Below are positions 18,059 through 30,899 of a DNA stretch of 64,000 nt, piece after piece. Where the stretch lies: the NCBI RefSeq assembly GCF_007713735.2, contig NZ_VMNW02000022.1, forward strand, positions 1 through 64,000, in the 5' to 3' direction. A program made the translations under genes and the position numbers. The notes under the pieces are model-generated. The model was not told where the DNA came from. It did no database searches and saw only the letters and a program-made list of their open reading frames with translations. The stretch's first letter is position 1. The number at the start of each line of letters is the position of its first letter. Source of the DNA: Amycolatopsis acidicola. GTDB lineage: Bacteria; Actinomycetota; Actinomycetes; Mycobacteriales; Pseudonocardiaceae.

Positions 18059-18145
18059 TAATATCAGGCCTGGCCATTCGAACTGACCGGCCACCCCCGC
18101 ATTGTGGCCGGTGGCCCGGGGTGGGTACCGTCGCGTCACCCACCC
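18059..18145 (+). promoter_or_regulatory. mihF promoter candidate and two leader hairpins
   Basis: TAATAT (18059-18064) is a good -10 hexamer without an obvious -35. Downstream are two hairpins: ACCGGCCAC / GTGGCCGGT (18086-18094 with 18104-18112) and GGGTGGGT / ACCCACCC (18119-18126 with 18138-18145). They could end pyr operon transcripts, shape the mihF leader, or both. Confidence 0.45.
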
Positions 18146-18173
18146 GGAATTTTGAGTACTACGGAGGAAAAAC

Positions 18174-18491
18174 GTGGCACTTCCCCAGCTGACTGAGGAA
18201 CAGCGCAAGGCGGCGCTGGAGAAGGCCGCTGCCGCTCGACGTACCCGTGCCGAATTCAAGGAACGCCTCAAGCGGGGCGGCATCACCCTGACCGACGTGC
18301 TCAAGCAGGCCGACGAAAACGAGATCCTCGGCAAGATGAAGGTTTCGGCTCTGCTCGAGGCTCTCCCCGGCGTCGGCAAGGTGCGCGCGCAGCAGACGAT
18401 GGAACGCCTGGAGATCGCGCCGAGCCGCCGGCTCCGCGGCCTTGGCGACCGGCAGCGCAAGGCGCTGCTGGCCGAGTTCAGCGGCGAGTGA
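18174..18491 (+). CDS. mihF: Actinobacterial integration host factor
   Basis: 105 residues. Small basic nucleoid protein (mIHF/sIHF), unrelated to the HU/IHF fold, which binds DNA through a helix-two-turns-helix module; [19 protein letters not shown] fits this. The start [23 protein letters not shown] is the basic N-terminal helix. A strong GGAGG Shine-Dalgarno (18163-18167) precedes the GTG. In the family it affects nucleoid compaction, sporulation and secondary metabolism. It overlaps gmk, as in mycobacteria. Confidence 0.95.
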   Translation: MALPQLTEEQRKAALEKAAAARRTRAEFKERLKRGGITLTDVLKQADENEILGKMKVSALLEALPGVGKVRAQQTMERLEIAPSRRLRGLGDRQRKALLAEFSGE

Positions 18492-19150
18492 GCGAGACGG
18501 GCAACGACCACGCGGTGGCGGCCGGCACCCCCGGCCGCACGCGGCACGGTGAGCCGGTTCCCGGGCGTCGGCCCAGGCGCCGGCTCACCGTCGTCTCGGG
18601 TCCTTCCGGGGTCGGCAAGTCCAGCGTGGTCTCGGAGCTGCGGAAGCTGGACCCGGAGATCTACTTCAGCGTTTCGGTGACCACCCGGGCTCCCCGGCCC
18701 GGCGAGGTCGACGGGGCGCACTACCACTTCGTCGACCGGGCCGTCTTCGACAAGATGGTGGCCGCGGGCGAGCTGCTGGAGCACGCGGAGTTCGCGGGCA
18801 ACTGCTACGGCACCCCGCGCGAGCCGGTCGAGCGGGCGCTGGCCGAGGGCCGCCCCGCGGTGCTGGAGATCGAGCTGCAGGGCGCCCGGCAGGTCCGCCG
18901 GGCCATGCCCGGCGCGCGCCTGGTGATGCTGATGCCGCCGTCCTGGCAGGAACTGGTCGGCAGGCTGACCGGGCGCGGCACCGAGGAGGAGGCCGCGGTC
19001 AAGGCGCGGCTGGCCGAGGCGGAGCGCGAGCTGGCGGCCGCGGGGGAGTTCGACGCCCGCGTCGTCAACGCCGACGTGCGGGACGCCGCGGAGCAGTTGT
19101 TAAACTTGATGAACGCCGACTTCGAAACCATTCAGGAGCAGAACGAGTGA
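18488..19150 (+). CDS. gmk: Guanylate kinase
   Basis: Converts GMP to GDP. 220 residues with Walker A GPSGVGKS at residues 38-45 and the GMP-binding [22 protein letters not shown] basic N-terminal extension of about 30 residues precedes the core. The start is fixed by the GTGA overlap with mihF. The rpoZ start overlaps the stop. Confidence 0.96.
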   Translation: MSETGNDHAVAAGTPGRTRHGEPVPGRRPRRRLTVVSGPSGVGKSSVVSELRKLDPEIYFSVSVTTRAPRPGEVDGAHYHFVDRAVFDKMVAAGELLEHAEFAGNCYGTPREPVERALAEGRPAVLEIELQGARQVRRAMPGARLVMLMPPSWQELVGRLTGRGTEEEAAVKARLAEAERELAAAGEFDARVVNADVRDAAEQLLNLMNADFETIQEQNE

Positions 19151-19419
19151 CCGCAGCGCTGGGTATCCACGGTGAAGAGCTCGAGGGCATCACCAACCCG
19201 CCGATCGACGACCTGCTGGCGAAGGTCAGCTCCAAGTACGCGCTGGTGATCTACGCCGCCAAGCGCGCACGCCAGATCAACGACTACTACGCCCAGCTCG
19301 GCGAGGGCCTGCTGGAGTACGTCGGCCCGCTCGTCGAGCCGGGCCCGCGCGAGAAGCCGCTGTCCATCGCCCTGCGCGAGATCCACGGCGGCCTGCTCGA
19401 GCACACCGAAGGTGAGTGA
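19147..19419 (+). CDS. rpoZ: RNA polymerase omega subunit
   Basis: 90 residues. Contains the omega signature around [34 protein letters not shown], the region that clamps the beta-prime C terminus. GTG start overlapping gmk by four bases; the end overlaps coaBC by eight bases. The gmk-rpoZ-coaBC-metK-priA order is a standard actinobacterial cluster. Confidence 0.97.
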   Translation: MTAALGIHGEELEGITNPPIDDLLAKVSSKYALVIYAAKRARQINDYYAQLGEGLLEYVGPLVEPGPREKPLSIALREIHGGLLEHTEGE

Positions 19420-20635
19420 CAAGCCCCGCGTCGTCCTCGGCGTGGGTGGCGGCATCGCCGCCTACAAGGCTTGCGAGGTGCTGCGCGGGCTGACCGAATC
19501 CGGTCACGACGTCCGCGTGGTGCCCACCGAGGCCGCGCTGAACTTCGTCGGCGCGGCCACTTTCGAAGCGCTGTCGGGGCATCCGGTGCACACGGGCGTG
19601 TTCACCGAGGTGCCCGAGGTGCAGCACGTCCGCGTCGGCAAGGAAGCGGACCTCGTGCTGGTCGTGCCCGCCACGGCCGACCTGCTGGCCCGCGCCGCCC
19701 ACGGCCGCGCGGACGACCTGCTGACCAGCACCCTGCTCACGGCGCGGTGTCCCGTCGCGTTCTTCCCGGCGATGCACACCGAGATGTGGGAGCACCCTGC
19801 CACCCGCGACAACGTGGCGCTGCTGCGCTCGCGCGGCGTGGTCGTCACCGAGCCCGCGGCGGGGCGCCTGACGGGCGTGGACACCGGCAAGGGGCGGCTC
19901 GCCGACCCGGCCGAGATCGTCGACCTGGCCCGGCTTCTGCTGGCGTCGCGGACCGCGCTCCCGCGTGATCTCGAGGGGCTGCGCGTCGTCGTGTCGGCGG
20001 GCGGCACTCGTGAGCCGCTGGACCCGGTGCGCTACCTGGGCAATCGGTCGTCGGGCAAGCAGGGGTACGCGATCGCGCGGGTGGCCGCGCAGCGCGGCGC
20101 GGAGGTCACGCTCGTCGCGGGGCACACGGCCGAGCTGCCGCCGCCCGCCGGAGTTGATCTTCGTCACGTTTCGACCGCGGCGCAGCTGCGGGACGCGATG
20201 CAGGAGCGCGCGCAGGACGCGGACGTGGTCGTGATGGCCGCCGCGGTGGCCGATTTCCGGCCCTCGGCCCGCGCCGAGTTCAAGATCAAGAAATCCGACG
20301 ACGTCCCGGACCCGGTCGTCACGCTGACCCGGAACCCGGACATCCTGGCCGAACTGGTGCAGAAGAGGCGTGCGGGCCAGGCCATCGTCGGGTTCGCCGC
20401 CGAGACCGGGGACGAGCGCGGCTCGGTGCTCGACCACGGCCGCGCCAAACTCGCCCGCAAGGGCTGTGACCTGCTGGTCGTCAACTCGGTCGGGGAGGGT
20501 GGCGCCTTCGAGGCCGAGGACAACGCCGGCTGGCTGCTGGCCGCGGACGGGGCCGAACGGCCTATTCCGCGTGGGCCGAAAGCGCAGCTGGCGGCCACAT
20601 TGTGGGATGCGGTGGCCGAGTTCATGCGCCGTTGA
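19412..20635 (+). CDS. coaBC: Bifunctional CoaBC (PPCDC / PPC synthetase)
   Basis: Two successive steps of coenzyme A synthesis. 407 residues. The N-terminal flavoprotein decarboxylase (1 to about 185) has [18 protein letters not shown] and the active-site PAMHTEMW. The C-terminal synthetase (about 190-407) has [24 protein letters not shown] and [12 protein letters not shown] start inside the end of rpoZ. Confidence 0.95.
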   Translation: MSDKPRVVLGVGGGIAAYKACEVLRGLTESGHDVRVVPTEAALNFVGAATFEALSGHPVHTGVFTEVPEVQHVRVGKEADLVLVVPATADLLARAAHGRADDLLTSTLLTARCPVAFFPAMHTEMWEHPATRDNVALLRSRGVVVTEPAAGRLTGVDTGKGRLADPAEIVDLARLLLASRTALPRDLEGLRVVVSAGGTREPLDPVRYLGNRSSGKQGYAIARVAAQRGAEVTLVAGHTAELPPPAGVDLRHVSTAAQLRDAMQERAQDADVVVMAAAVADFRPSARAEFKIKKSDDVPDPVVTLTRNPDILAELVQKRRAGQAIVGFAAETGDERGSVLDHGRAKLARKGCDLLVVNSVGEGGAFEAEDNAGWLLAADGAERPIPRGPKAQLAATLWDAVAEFMRR

Positions 20636-20702
20636 CCGTCCGCTTAGGTTTAACTCAGTAGGCTGGCCAAGCCCATGGAGTTGAGGGGATGTGAGGTGCG
20701 TC

Positions 20703-21902
20703 GTGACCGAGACCCGCAGGCTGTTCACGTCGGAGTCGGTGACGGAAGGTCATCCCGACAAGATCTGCGACGCGATCAGTGACTCGATCCTGGACGCGTT
20801 GCTGACCAAGGATCCACGCAGCCGGGTCGCCGTGGAAACGCTGATCACCACCGGTCAGGTGCACGTTGCGGGCGAGGTGACCACCGAGGCCTACGCGGAC
20901 ATCCCGACCATCGTCCGGGAGCGGATCCTGGACATCGGCTACGACTCCTCGGCCAAGGGGTTCGACGGGAACTCCTGCGGCGTGAACGTCGCGATCGGCT
21001 CGCAGTCGCCGGACATCGCGCAGGGCGTGAACACCGCGTACGAGTCGCGGCTGGAGAACGCGCTCGACGAGATCGACAGGCAGGGCGCGGGCGACCAGGG
21101 CCTGATGTTCGGCTACGCGTGCAGTGACACGCCCGAGCTGATGCCGCTGCCGATCGCGCTGGCGCACCGGCTTTCCCAGCGGCTCACCCGGGTCCGCAAG
21201 GAGGGCGTGCTGCCCTACCTGCGCCCGGACGGCAAGACCCAGGTGACCATCGAGTACGCCGGTGAGCAGGCCGTGCGGCTGGACACCGTGGTGGTCTCCA
21301 CCCAGCACGCCGAGGGCATCGACCTCGACTCGATGCTCGGCGTGGACATCCGCGAGCACGTGGTCGCCCCGGAACTGGACGGGCTCGACCTGGACTCCGC
21401 GGACGTGCGGCTGCTGGTCAACCCCACCGGCCGGTTCGTCATCGGCGGCCCGATGGGCGACGCCGGGCTGACCGGGCGCAAGATCATCGTCGACACCTAC
21501 GGCGGGATGGCCCGGCACGGCGGCGGCGCGTTCTCGGGCAAGGACCCGTCGAAGGTGGACCGCTCCGCGGCGTACGCGATGCGCTGGGTGGCCAAGAACG
21601 TGGTGGCCGCGGGCCTGGCCACGCGGGTCGAGGTGCAGGTGGCGTACGCGATCGGCAAGGCGGCCCCGGTCGGGCTGTTCGTCGAGACCTTCGGCACCGA
21701 GACGGTGGACCCGTCGAAGATCCAGGGCGCCATCACCGAGGTGTTCGACCTGCGCCCGGCCGCGATCATCCGCGACCTGGACCTGCTCCGCCCCATCTAC
21801 GCGCCCACGTCGGCGTACGGTCATTTCGGCCGGCCCGAGCTGAACCTGCCGTGGGAGAACACCGATCGCGCCGAAGCACTCCGTTCCGCCGCCGGTGCCT
21901 GA
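20703..21902 (+). CDS. metK: S-adenosylmethionine synthetase
   Basis: Makes SAM from methionine and ATP. 399 residues from the GTG at 20703, preceded by GAGG at 20693-20696; a GTG at 20691 adds four residues. Signatures: [20 protein letters not shown] at the start, [12 protein letters not shown], and [20 protein letters not shown]. The 67-base gap after coaBC holds no riboswitch that I can see. A TAGGCT -10-like box is at 20659-20664. Confidence 0.97.
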   Translation: MTETRRLFTSESVTEGHPDKICDAISDSILDALLTKDPRSRVAVETLITTGQVHVAGEVTTEAYADIPTIVRERILDIGYDSSAKGFDGNSCGVNVAIGSQSPDIAQGVNTAYESRLENALDEIDRQGAGDQGLMFGYACSDTPELMPLPIALAHRLSQRLTRVRKEGVLPYLRPDGKTQVTIEYAGEQAVRLDTVVVSTQHAEGIDLDSMLGVDIREHVVAPELDGLDLDSADVRLLVNPTGRFVIGGPMGDAGLTGRKIIVDTYGGMARHGGGAFSGKDPSKVDRSAAYAMRWVAKNVVAAGLATRVEVQVAYAIGKAAPVGLFVETFGTETVDPSKIQGAITEVFDLRPAAIIRDLDLLRPIYAPTSAYGHFGRPELNLPWENTDRAEALRSAAGA

Positions 21903-23943
21903 CGGCGGGCACACGACACCCCTGTGGGACCTCCCCAAGCCGAAACCGGCGCCGGGGAAATCCCGGGCGCGCAAGGGACAGCAGAAAGCGGCGGCCGTCG
22001 ACCCGATCGCCAGGATCGTGGTCGACGTGCCGCTGGCGCATCTGGACCGCACGTTCGACTACCAGGTACCGGACAAACTGGACGCCGACGCGGTTCCCGG
22101 CGCCCGCGTGCGGGTGCGCTTCGCCGGGCAGCTCGTCGACGGGTTCCTGATCGAACGCGCCGGCACCACCGAGCACACGGGGCGGCTGGCGTTCCTGGAA
22201 CGGGTCACCTCCAGCGAGCCCGTGCTCGGCCCGAAGCTGGCCACGCTGGCCAGGACGGTCGCCGAACGCTACGGCGGCACGATGATCGACGTGCTGCGGC
22301 TGGCGATCCCGCCGCGGCACGCGAAGGCGGAAGCCGAGCCGGCGAGGCCGCGCGCGGAGGTGTCGGCGGCGCCTGAGGCCGCGGCCTGGTCCCGGTATCA
22401 GCGGGGCGCGGCGTTCCTGGAAGCGTTGCGTGGCAAGAAACAGGCGCACGCGGTGTGGCAGGCGCTGCCGGGCGAAGACTGGCCGCGGCGGCTGGCGGAA
22501 GCGGCGGCGGTCGTGGCGGCCGGGGGGCGTGGCGCCGTGCTGGTGGTCCCGGATCAGCGGGACCTCGCGCGGGTGCACGCCGCGTGCGTGGAGCTGGCCG
22601 GTGAGGACGCCGTGGTCGGGTTGTCCGCGGACCTCGGCCCGGCGGAGCGGTACCGGCGGTGGCTGGCGGTCTCACGGGGCTCGGCGCCGATCGTGGTCGG
22701 CACGCGGGCGTCGATGTTCGCGCCGGTGGCCGATCCGGGCCTGTTCGTGGTCTGGGACGACGGGGACGATCTGCACGTCGACCCGCATATGCCCTATCCG
22801 CAGGTGCGGGACGTGCTCATCCTGCGGGCGCACGCGGAGCGGGCCTCGATGCTGGTGGCCGGGTTCGCGCGCACGGCCGAAGCGCAGCTGCTCGTCGAGT
22901 CGGGGTGGGCGCATCCGGTGGTGGCGGCGCGCGAAGAGCTGCGGCGCGCGGCGCCCCGTGTCACGCCGGTCGGCGAGGATTTCGATGTGGCGCGCGACGA
23001 AGCGGCGCGCGCGGCCCGGTTGCCGTCGGTGGCGTTCGAGGCCGCGCGGCAGGCGCTGGGCGGTGGGGCGCCGGTGCTCGTGCAGGTGCCGCGGCGGGGT
23101 TACGTCCCGGCGCTGGCGTGCGCGCATTGCCGGGCGCCGGCGCACTGTCGTCGTTGCGCGGGGCCGTTGGCGCTGACCGGTTCCGGGGCGCCGAGCTGCC
23201 GCTGGTGCGGTTCCCCCGAGGGCGGTTTCCGTTGTGCCACTTGCGGTTCTCAGCGGTTGCGGGCGGTCGTGGTCGGCTCGAAGCGGACGGCGGAGGAGCT
23301 CGGCCGCGCGTTCCCCGGGTTCGCGGTGCGGACGTCGGGCGCGCAGGAGGTGTTGTCCACGGTGCCGGGCAAACCGGCGCTGGTGGTGTGCACGCCGGGC
23401 GCCGAGCCGGTGGCCGAAGGCGGCTACGGCGCGGCGTTGCTGCTGGACGGCTGGGCGTTGCTGGGCCGGCAGGATCTGCGGGCGGCGGAAGAGACTTTGC
23501 GGCGCTGGATGGCCGCGGCGGCGCTGGTGCGCCCCGCGACGGCGGGCGGCCGGATCGTGGTGGGCGCCGAAGCCGGGCTGACGCCGGTGCAGGCGCTGGT
23601 GCGCTGGGACCCCGCGTGGCACGCCGAACGCGAACTGGCGGAGCGGCGCGAACTGGGTTTCCCGCCCGCGGTGCGGATGGCGAGCCTCGAAGGCACGCCC
23701 GAAGCCGTCGCGGCGTTGCTCGACGAGCTGGCGCTGCCCGGCTCCGGTGAGGTCCTGGGCCCGGTCCCGCTCGGCGAGATGGACGACGACGGCCGCACGG
23801 ACCGGGAGCGCGCGCTGGTGCGCGTCCCCCGCGCCGAAGGCCGCGCCCTGGCGAACGTCCTGGCCACGGCCCAAGCGCGACGCGTAGCCCGCAAGGAAGC
23901 AGAACCGGTGCGCATCCAGCTGGATCCGCTGGAGCTGATCTAG
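21895..23943 (+). CDS. priA: PriA-like replication restart protein, helicase motifs degenerate
   Basis: 682 residues. The N-terminal 3'BD-type domain is clear ([22 protein letters not shown]), and the paired zinc-binding cysteines survive ([13 protein letters not shown], then CRWCGS and CATCGS). The helicase motifs do not: the segment after [13 protein letters not shown] lacks a GxGKT Walker A, and the DEEH box is replaced by [13 protein letters not shown]. Mycobacterial PriA is annotated as lacking detectable helicase activity for the same reason. It probably keeps DNA- and partner-binding roles. It overlaps the end of metK by eight bases. Confidence 0.88.
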   Translation: MPDGGHTTPLWDLPKPKPAPGKSRARKGQQKAAAVDPIARIVVDVPLAHLDRTFDYQVPDKLDADAVPGARVRVRFAGQLVDGFLIERAGTTEHTGRLAFLERVTSSEPVLGPKLATLARTVAERYGGTMIDVLRLAIPPRHAKAEAEPARPRAEVSAAPEAAAWSRYQRGAAFLEALRGKKQAHAVWQALPGEDWPRRLAEAAAVVAAGGRGAVLVVPDQRDLARVHAACVELAGEDAVVGLSADLGPAERYRRWLAVSRGSAPIVVGTRASMFAPVADPGLFVVWDDGDDLHVDPHMPYPQVRDVLILRAHAERASMLVAGFARTAEAQLLVESGWAHPVVAAREELRRAAPRVTPVGEDFDVARDEAARAARLPSVAFEAARQALGGGAPVLVQVPRRGYVPALACAHCRAPAHCRRCAGPLALTGSGAPSCRWCGSPEGGFRCATCGSQRLRAVVVGSKRTAEELGRAFPGFAVRTSGAQEVLSTVPGKPALVVCTPGAEPVAEGGYGAALLLDGWALLGRQDLRAAEETLRRWMAAAALVRPATAGGRIVVGAEAGLTPVQALVRWDPAWHAERELAERRELGFPPAVRMASLEGTPEAVAALLDELALPGSGEVLGPVPLGEMDDDGRTDRERALVRVPRAEGRALANVLATAQARRVARKEAEPVRIQLDPLELI

Positions 23944-24141
23944 CGCCCGGTGGCGCCGCATGGCCGGAGACCCGAGCCCGTTGGCAAACAGCTCGCCCCC
24001 TGGAGCTGATCTAGCTTCCGGCGCGAGACGCAGCGAACCGCCCGTGGCTGACGATCCGAAGCGAGCCGCGCCGCTGCCCGGGAACCACCGCGCTCCGGCC
24101 GCTCAGCCGGGTCCGCGCCCCTGGCCATAGACTGGCCGACG
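23944..24141. other. priA-fmt spacer with duplicated priA tail
   Basis: The last 16 bases of priA plus its stop context, CTGGAGCTGATCTAGC (23929-23944), recur exactly at 24000-24015. No tRNA or structured RNA was recognised. The fmt promoter candidate TAGACT (24128-24133) lies at the right end. Confidence 0.6.
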
Positions 24142-24177
24142 ATGCCTTCCCAGCCTGAAACCGCCGAGGTGCCTTGA
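24142..24177 (+). CDS. Candidate 11-residue leaderless uORF before fmt
   Basis: An ATG eight bases after TAGACT (24128-24133) opens [11 protein letters not shown] and stops with TGA at 24175-24177, overlapping the fmt ATG as TGATG. The arrangement suggests a leaderless leader peptide coupled to fmt. fmt also has its own GAGG (24166-24169), so the peptide is a prediction only. Confidence 0.4.
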   Translation: MPSQPETAEVP

Positions 24178-25103
24178 TGCGCCTGGTGTTCGCCGGTACC
24201 CCCGAACCCGCCGTGCCCTCGCTGCGGGCACTGCTCGACTCGCCCCGGCACGAGGTCGTCGCGGTGGTCACCCGTCCCGACGCGCCGGCGGGCCGGGGCC
24301 GCAAGCTCGTCCGCTCGCCGGTCGGCGCGCTGGCCGACGAGCACGGCATCGAGGTCCTCACCCCGGCCAAGGCCGGGGAACCGGAGTTCCTCGACAGGCT
24401 GCGCGAGCTGGCCCCCGACGCCTGCCCGGTCGTCGCGTACGGCGCGTTGCTGCCGCAGCGCACGCTCGACCTCCCGCCGCAGGGCTGGGTCAACCTGCAC
24501 TTCTCGCTGCTGCCCGCGTGGCGCGGCGCCGCCCCGGTGCAGGCCGCGATCCGGGCCGGCGACGAGATCACCGGCGCCTCCACCTTCCGCATCGTCAAGG
24601 AACTCGACGCGGGCCCGGTCTTCGGGGTGGTCACCGAGAAGATCGAACCCACCGACACCGCGGGCGCGCTCCTCGAACGGCTTTCCCACTCCGGAGCCCG
24701 GCTGCTGGTGTCCACAATGGACGGCATCGAGGACGGCGCCATCGAGGCCGTCCCGCAGCCGCCGGACGGGGTCAGCTACGCGCCCAAGGTCACGGTCGAG
24801 GACGCGAAGGTCACCTTCACCGACCCGGCGCACGCCGTGGACAGGCTGATCCGGGCCGTGACCCCGGAACCGGGCGCCTGGACGGAGTTCCGCGGCGAAC
24901 GCCTCAAACTCGGCGCGGTCACGGTGCTCGACGAGGACCCGCTGCCACCGGGAGAGCTGCGCGTGGAGCGGAAGCGGGTCGTGGCGGGCACGGCGACCCA
25001 GCCGGTACGCCTCGGCGAAGTGCAGGCACAGGGCAAGAAACGGATGGCGGCCACCGACTGGGCGCGCGGCACGAGGATCGACCAGGGGGAGCGCCTGTCA
25101 TGA
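24177..25103 (+). CDS. fmt: Methionyl-tRNA formyltransferase
   Basis: Formylates initiator Met-tRNA with 10-formyl-THF. 308 residues. The start [16 protein letters not shown] is canonical, and the catalytic core contains [20 protein letters not shown]. The ATG at 24177 is chosen over the TTG just before it. Overlaps rsmB by four bases (ATGA). The 13-bp motif occurs at 24710-24722. Confidence 0.96.
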   Translation: MRLVFAGTPEPAVPSLRALLDSPRHEVVAVVTRPDAPAGRGRKLVRSPVGALADEHGIEVLTPAKAGEPEFLDRLRELAPDACPVVAYGALLPQRTLDLPPQGWVNLHFSLLPAWRGAAPVQAAIRAGDEITGASTFRIVKELDAGPVFGVVTEKIEPTDTAGALLERLSHSGARLLVSTMDGIEDGAIEAVPQPPDGVSYAPKVTVEDAKVTFTDPAHAVDRLIRAVTPEPGAWTEFRGERLKLGAVTVLDEDPLPPGELRVERKRVVAGTATQPVRLGEVQAQGKKRMAATDWARGTRIDQGERLS

Positions 25104-26527
25104 GCGGCGAACGTCAGCAACGGCCGTCGAGGCCGCAACGGAGCAGGCCCGCGCCGCGAAAACAAGGCCCGCGCCGCCCGCCGCCGTACGAGGACCCGGC
25201 GCGCCGGGTCGCGTTCGAGGTGCTGCGCGCGGTCCGCGAGCGCGACGCCTACGCGAACCTCGTGCTGCCCGATCTGCTGCGCCAGCGCAAGCTTTCCGGC
25301 CGGGACGCCTCGCTGGCCACGGAGCTGGCGTACGGCACATGCCGCGCGCAGGGCCTGCTGGACGAGATCATCGGCGCCAACGTCGACCGCCCCGTGTCCA
25401 AAGTGGACGGCGTTGTGCTGGACTGCCTGCGCCTGGGCGCCTACCAGCTGCTGCGCACCCGGATCCCGGAGCACGCCGCGGTCGACTCGATGGTCAACAT
25501 GGCCCGGCTGGAAGCCGGTTCGCCCGTGGCCGGGTTCGTCAACGCGGTGCTGCGCAAAGTGTCCGAAAAGGACGAAGCGGCCTGGGTGGACGAGCTCGCG
25601 CCGGACCCGGAGAAGGACGCGATCGGCAACCTCGCGCTCCGGACCGCGCACCCCCGCTGGGTGGCCCGCTCCTTCGCGGAAGCGCTGGGGGACAAGGGAG
25701 CCGAGCTGAAGGCCGCGCTGGAGGCCGACGACACGCGGCCCGAGGTGCACCTGGTGGCGCGCCCCGGCGAGATCAGCGCGGACGAGCTGGCCGCGATCAC
25801 CGGCGGCGACGTGGCGCCGTACTCGCCCTACGGCGTGCACCTGCCCGCGGGCGCGGGCGACCCGGCGGATTCCGAGCCGATCCGCGAAAAACTCGCCGCG
25901 GTGCAGGACGAGGGCAGCCAGCTGTGCGCGGTGGCGCTGACGAAGGTGCCGGTCGAGGGCAGCGACGAACGCTGGCTGGACCTGTGCGCCGGACCGGGCG
26001 GGAAAGCCGCGCTGCTGGGCGCGCTCGCGGGCATCTCGGGCGCCACGGTCGACGCCGTCGAGCAGGCCCCGCACCGCGCCCGCCTGGTCGAGCAGGCGAC
26101 GGCGGGGCTGCCGGTCACCGTGCACGTCGGCGACGGCCGGGAATCCGGGCTGGAGCCGGGATTCGACCGGATCCTCGTCGACGCGCCGTGCAGCGGGCTC
26201 GGTTCGCTGCGCCGCCGCCCGGAATCGCGCTGGCGCCGTAAGCCTTCCGACGTCGCGGACCTGACGAAACTGCAGGGGCAGCTGCTGACGGCGGCGCTCG
26301 AACTCGCGCGCCCCGGCGGCGTCGTGGCGTATGTCGTGTGCTCGCCGCACCTGGCCGAAACCGAAGGCGTGGTCGCCGAGGTGGCCCGCCGCGCCAAGGC
26401 GGAGATCGTGGACGCGCGGGAGTTCTTCCCCGGCGTCCCGCTCCTCGGCGACGGGCCGTACGTGCAGCTGTGGCCGCACCGGCACGGCACCGACGCGATG
26501 TTCTTCGCCGCGCTGCGGGTGCGTTGA
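25100..26527 (+). CDS. rsmB: 16S rRNA m5C967 methyltransferase (RsmB/Sun)
   Basis: 475 residues. A basic N-terminal tail (about 35 residues) leads into a NusB-like domain ([21 protein letters not shown] onward). The C-terminal Rossmann methyltransferase has the SAM motif [16 protein letters not shown], motif [14 protein letters not shown] with one active Cys, and motif [13 protein letters not shown] with the second. In the family, the C5 position of a 16S rRNA cytosine is methylated. ATGA overlap with fmt, as in many bacteria. Confidence 0.94.
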   Translation: MSGERQQRPSRPQRSRPAPRKQGPRRPPPYEDPARRVAFEVLRAVRERDAYANLVLPDLLRQRKLSGRDASLATELAYGTCRAQGLLDEIIGANVDRPVSKVDGVVLDCLRLGAYQLLRTRIPEHAAVDSMVNMARLEAGSPVAGFVNAVLRKVSEKDEAAWVDELAPDPEKDAIGNLALRTAHPRWVARSFAEALGDKGAELKAALEADDTRPEVHLVARPGEISADELAAITGGDVAPYSPYGVHLPAGAGDPADSEPIREKLAAVQDEGSQLCAVALTKVPVEGSDERWLDLCAGPGGKAALLGALAGISGATVDAVEQAPHRARLVEQATAGLPVTVHVGDGRESGLEPGFDRILVDAPCSGLGSLRRRPESRWRRKPSDVADLTKLQGQLLTAALELARPGGVVAYVVCSPHLAETEGVVAEVARRAKAEIVDAREFFPGVPLLGDGPYVQLWPHRHGTDAMFFAALRVR

Positions 26528-27018
26528 AAGTCCTCGGTCTCGTCGCCAGCTCGTGCGGCGGGCTCGACACGCGCTTCCGCACCGAGCTCGCCGAACCCGC
26601 GGTGGCGCGCGGGTGGCGGCTGGCGATCACGCTGACGCCGACCGCGGCGAGCTGGCTCGAGCACGCCGGCGAGCTCGCCCGCCTGCGGGAGCTGACCGAC
26701 CTGCCGGTGCGCAGCGAGTCGCGCCTGCCGGGGCAGCCGCGGCCGCATCCGGACCCCGGGGTGTTCCTGTTCGCCCCCGCGAGCGCGAACTCGGTCGCGA
26801 AGCTCGCCCTGGGCCTCGCCGACAACCAGGCCCTCACGGTGCTCGGCGACGTCCTCGGCGATCCGGCGGTCACCGTCGCGGTGGCGTACCAGGTGAGTCC
26901 CGCCCGCGCCGGGCACCCGGCGTGGCAGGGCCACCTCGACGCGCTCACCTCGGCGGGGGCCACGGTGTCCCAGCTGGCGGAATCGTGGGCGACGGCGCTG
27001 GAACTGCTGCCGGTCTGA
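26524..27018 (+). CDS. Flavoprotein-like protein (CoaC/LanD-type fold)
   Basis: 164 residues from a TTG that overlaps the rsmB stop. [11 protein letters not shown] at the start and [25 protein letters not shown] in the middle are typical of HFCD/flavoprotein decarboxylase-type FMN-binding folds. Likely an FMN-binding enzyme of unknown substrate. Its position just upstream of rpe and the riboflavin genes could be meaningful. Confidence 0.65.
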   Translation: MKVLGLVASSCGGLDTRFRTELAEPAVARGWRLAITLTPTAASWLEHAGELARLRELTDLPVRSESRLPGQPRPHPDPGVFLFAPASANSVAKLALGLADNQALTVLGDVLGDPAVTVAVAYQVSPARAGHPAWQGHLDALTSAGATVSQLAESWATALELLPV

Positions 27019-27023
27019 CCTTC

Positions 27024-27029
27024 TACACT
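27024..27029 (+). promoter_or_regulatory. Leaderless -10 element before rpe
   Basis: TACACT, eight bases upstream of the rpe GTG with no Shine-Dalgarno in between. It would separate rpe and the rib genes from the fmt-rsmB operon. No clear -35. Confidence 0.4.
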
Positions 27030-27037
27030 GCGTAACC

Positions 27038-27715
27038 GTGAGCCACCGTTCCCTCATCGCCCCGAGCATCCTGTCCGCCGATTTCGCCCGGCTGGGCGAG
27101 GAGATCAACGCCGTAGCGGGGGAAGGGGAGACGCGCGCCGACTGGGTGCACGTCGACGTGATGGACGCGCATTTCGTGCCGAACCTGACCCTCGGCCTGC
27201 CGGTGGTGAAGTCTCTGCTCAAGGCCACCGACCTGCCGCTGGACTGCCACCTGATGATCGAGGACCCGGACCACTGGGCCATCGGGTACGCCGAGGCCGG
27301 CGCCTACAACGTCACCGTGCACGTCGAAGCGGCGTCGGACCCGGTGATGCTGGCCAAGAACCTGCACGCGGCGGGCGCGAAGGCCGGGCTGTCGGTCAAA
27401 CCCGGCACCCCGCTGGAGGATCACCTCGAAACCCTCAAGCACTACGACACGCTGCTGGTGATGTCGGTCGAGCCCGGGTTCGGCGGCCAGTCCTTCATCC
27501 CGGACGTGCTGGACAAGGTCCGCACCGCGCGCCGCCTGGTCGACACCGGGCACCTCAACGTGATCGTGGAGATCGACGGCGGGATCAACGCCGACACCAT
27601 CGAGCAGGCCGCCGAGGCCGGGGTCGACTGCTTCGTCGCCGGCTCCGCCGTCTACGGCGCCGAAGACCCCGGCAAGGCCGTGGCCGCGCTGCGCGCGCAA
27701 GCCGCCGCGCGCTGA
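27038..27715 (+). CDS. rpe: Ribulose-phosphate 3-epimerase
   Basis: Interconverts ribulose-5-P and xylulose-5-P. 225 residues, TIM barrel. Signatures: [32 protein letters not shown] (metal ligands), [19 protein letters not shown] and [11 protein letters not shown]. It feeds ribulose-5-P to the downstream ribBA reaction, which fits the clustering. Confidence 0.97.
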   Translation: MSHRSLIAPSILSADFARLGEEINAVAGEGETRADWVHVDVMDAHFVPNLTLGLPVVKSLLKATDLPLDCHLMIEDPDHWAIGYAEAGAYNVTVHVEAASDPVMLAKNLHAAGAKAGLSVKPGTPLEDHLETLKHYDTLLVMSVEPGFGGQSFIPDVLDKVRTARRLVDTGHLNVIVEIDGGINADTIEQAAEAGVDCFVAGSAVYGAEDPGKAVAALRAQAAAR

Positions 27716-27732
27716 ACGAACAGGAGACGCCA

Positions 27733-28344
27733 GTGTTCACCGGCATTGTCGAGGAGCTCGGCGAGATCACCGCGGTCGAGCAGCTGCCCAACGCGGCCCG
27801 TCTCACCGTGCGCGGTCCCGTCGTCAGCTCCGACGCCCGCCACGGCGATTCGATCGCGGTCAGCGGGGTCTGTCTCACCGTGGTCGAGGTGCGCGGGGAC
27901 GAGTTCACCCTGGACGTGGTGAACGAGACCCTGCAACGCTCGCGGCTGGCCAAGATCGCCACCGGCGACCGGGTCAACCTGGAGCGGGCCACCGCGGTCG
28001 GCGCCCGCCTCGGCGGGCACATCATGCAGGGCCACGTCGACGGCACCGGGGTGTTCCGCTCCCGCGACGACAACGGCCTGACCCGGTTCGCGTTGCCGTC
28101 CGGTTTGTCCCGCTACATCGTGGAAAAGGGCTCGATCGCGGTGGACGGGATTTCGCTCACCGTGACGAGTGTGACGAACGACGAGTTCACGGTGGCGCTC
28201 ATCCCGACCACACTGGAGCTGACGACGCTGGGCCGCGCCGAGCCGGGCGATCTGGTCAACCTCGAAGTGGATGTGCTCGCCAAGTACGTCGAGAAGCTGG
28301 CCACGCCGCATCTGCGGGGCGCGGCGGAGCACAATGGAGCTTGA
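27733..28344 (+). CDS. ribE: Riboflavin synthase alpha subunit
   Basis: Dismutates 6,7-dimethyl-8-ribityllumazine to riboflavin. 203 residues made of two lumazine-binding repeats: [12 protein letters not shown] with [11 protein letters not shown], then [10 protein letters not shown] with [11 protein letters not shown]. Only 17 bases separate it from rpe, so there is no room for an FMN riboswitch. Named ribC in mycobacteria. Confidence 0.96.
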   Translation: MFTGIVEELGEITAVEQLPNAARLTVRGPVVSSDARHGDSIAVSGVCLTVVEVRGDEFTLDVVNETLQRSRLAKIATGDRVNLERATAVGARLGGHIMQGHVDGTGVFRSRDDNGLTRFALPSGLSRYIVEKGSIAVDGISLTVTSVTNDEFTVALIPTTLELTTLGRAEPGDLVNLEVDVLAKYVEKLATPHLRGAAEHNGA

Positions 28345-28366
28345 GGCTGGGACCCGGGAGGCCAAC

Positions 28367-30647
<2,281 letters not shown>

Positions 30648-30684
30648 CGGCTGTCGATCTGCCGCGCCGCCCTTCCGCGCGGGT

Positions 30685-30894
30685 GGCCAACTCGCGTGCG
30701 GGGGCGGCCAACACATGAACGTGAGTGGCCAACGCACGCGTGGGGGCGGCCAACACGCGCCCGCGCGTGGCCAACACGCGCCCGCGCGTGGCCAACACAT
30801 GAACGTGAGCGGCCACCACGCGCGCATGAACGGCCAACCCGCGCCTGCGTGTGGCCAACACGCGCACATGAGCTGCCAGCTCGCGTGCGGGGGC
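30685..30894. repeat. Ten 21-bp tandem repeats (minisatellite)
   Basis: Ten units of exactly 21 bases beginning GGCCAAC (unit 10 TGCCAGC). Units 4 and 5 (30748-30789) are identical; the others differ mainly in the second half, alternating CACATGAACGTGAG-like and CGCGCCCGCGCG-like types. Neighbouring units create CGCGTG-GCCAA-CACGCG stem-loops. The array fills the gap between converging ribH-operon and xth genes. Its 21-base period leaves long spurious frames open. Confidence 0.9.
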
Positions 30895-30899
30895 GGCGC

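Noticed and set aside
20636..20702. Possible SAM riboswitch before metK
   Set aside because: Only 67 bases and no recognisable SAM-I to SAM-IV core; the gap contains only promoter-like and Shine-Dalgarno-like sequence.
23944..24176. tRNA gene in the priA-fmt gap
   Set aside because: No T-loop GGTTCGAATCC-like box or cloverleaf pairing could be found.
27716..27732. Possible FMN riboswitch before ribE
   Set aside because: Seventeen bases separate rpe and ribE, far too short for the FMN aptamer.
30685..30894. CRISPR array
   Set aside because: The 21-base units are contiguous with no unique spacers, and no cas genes are near.
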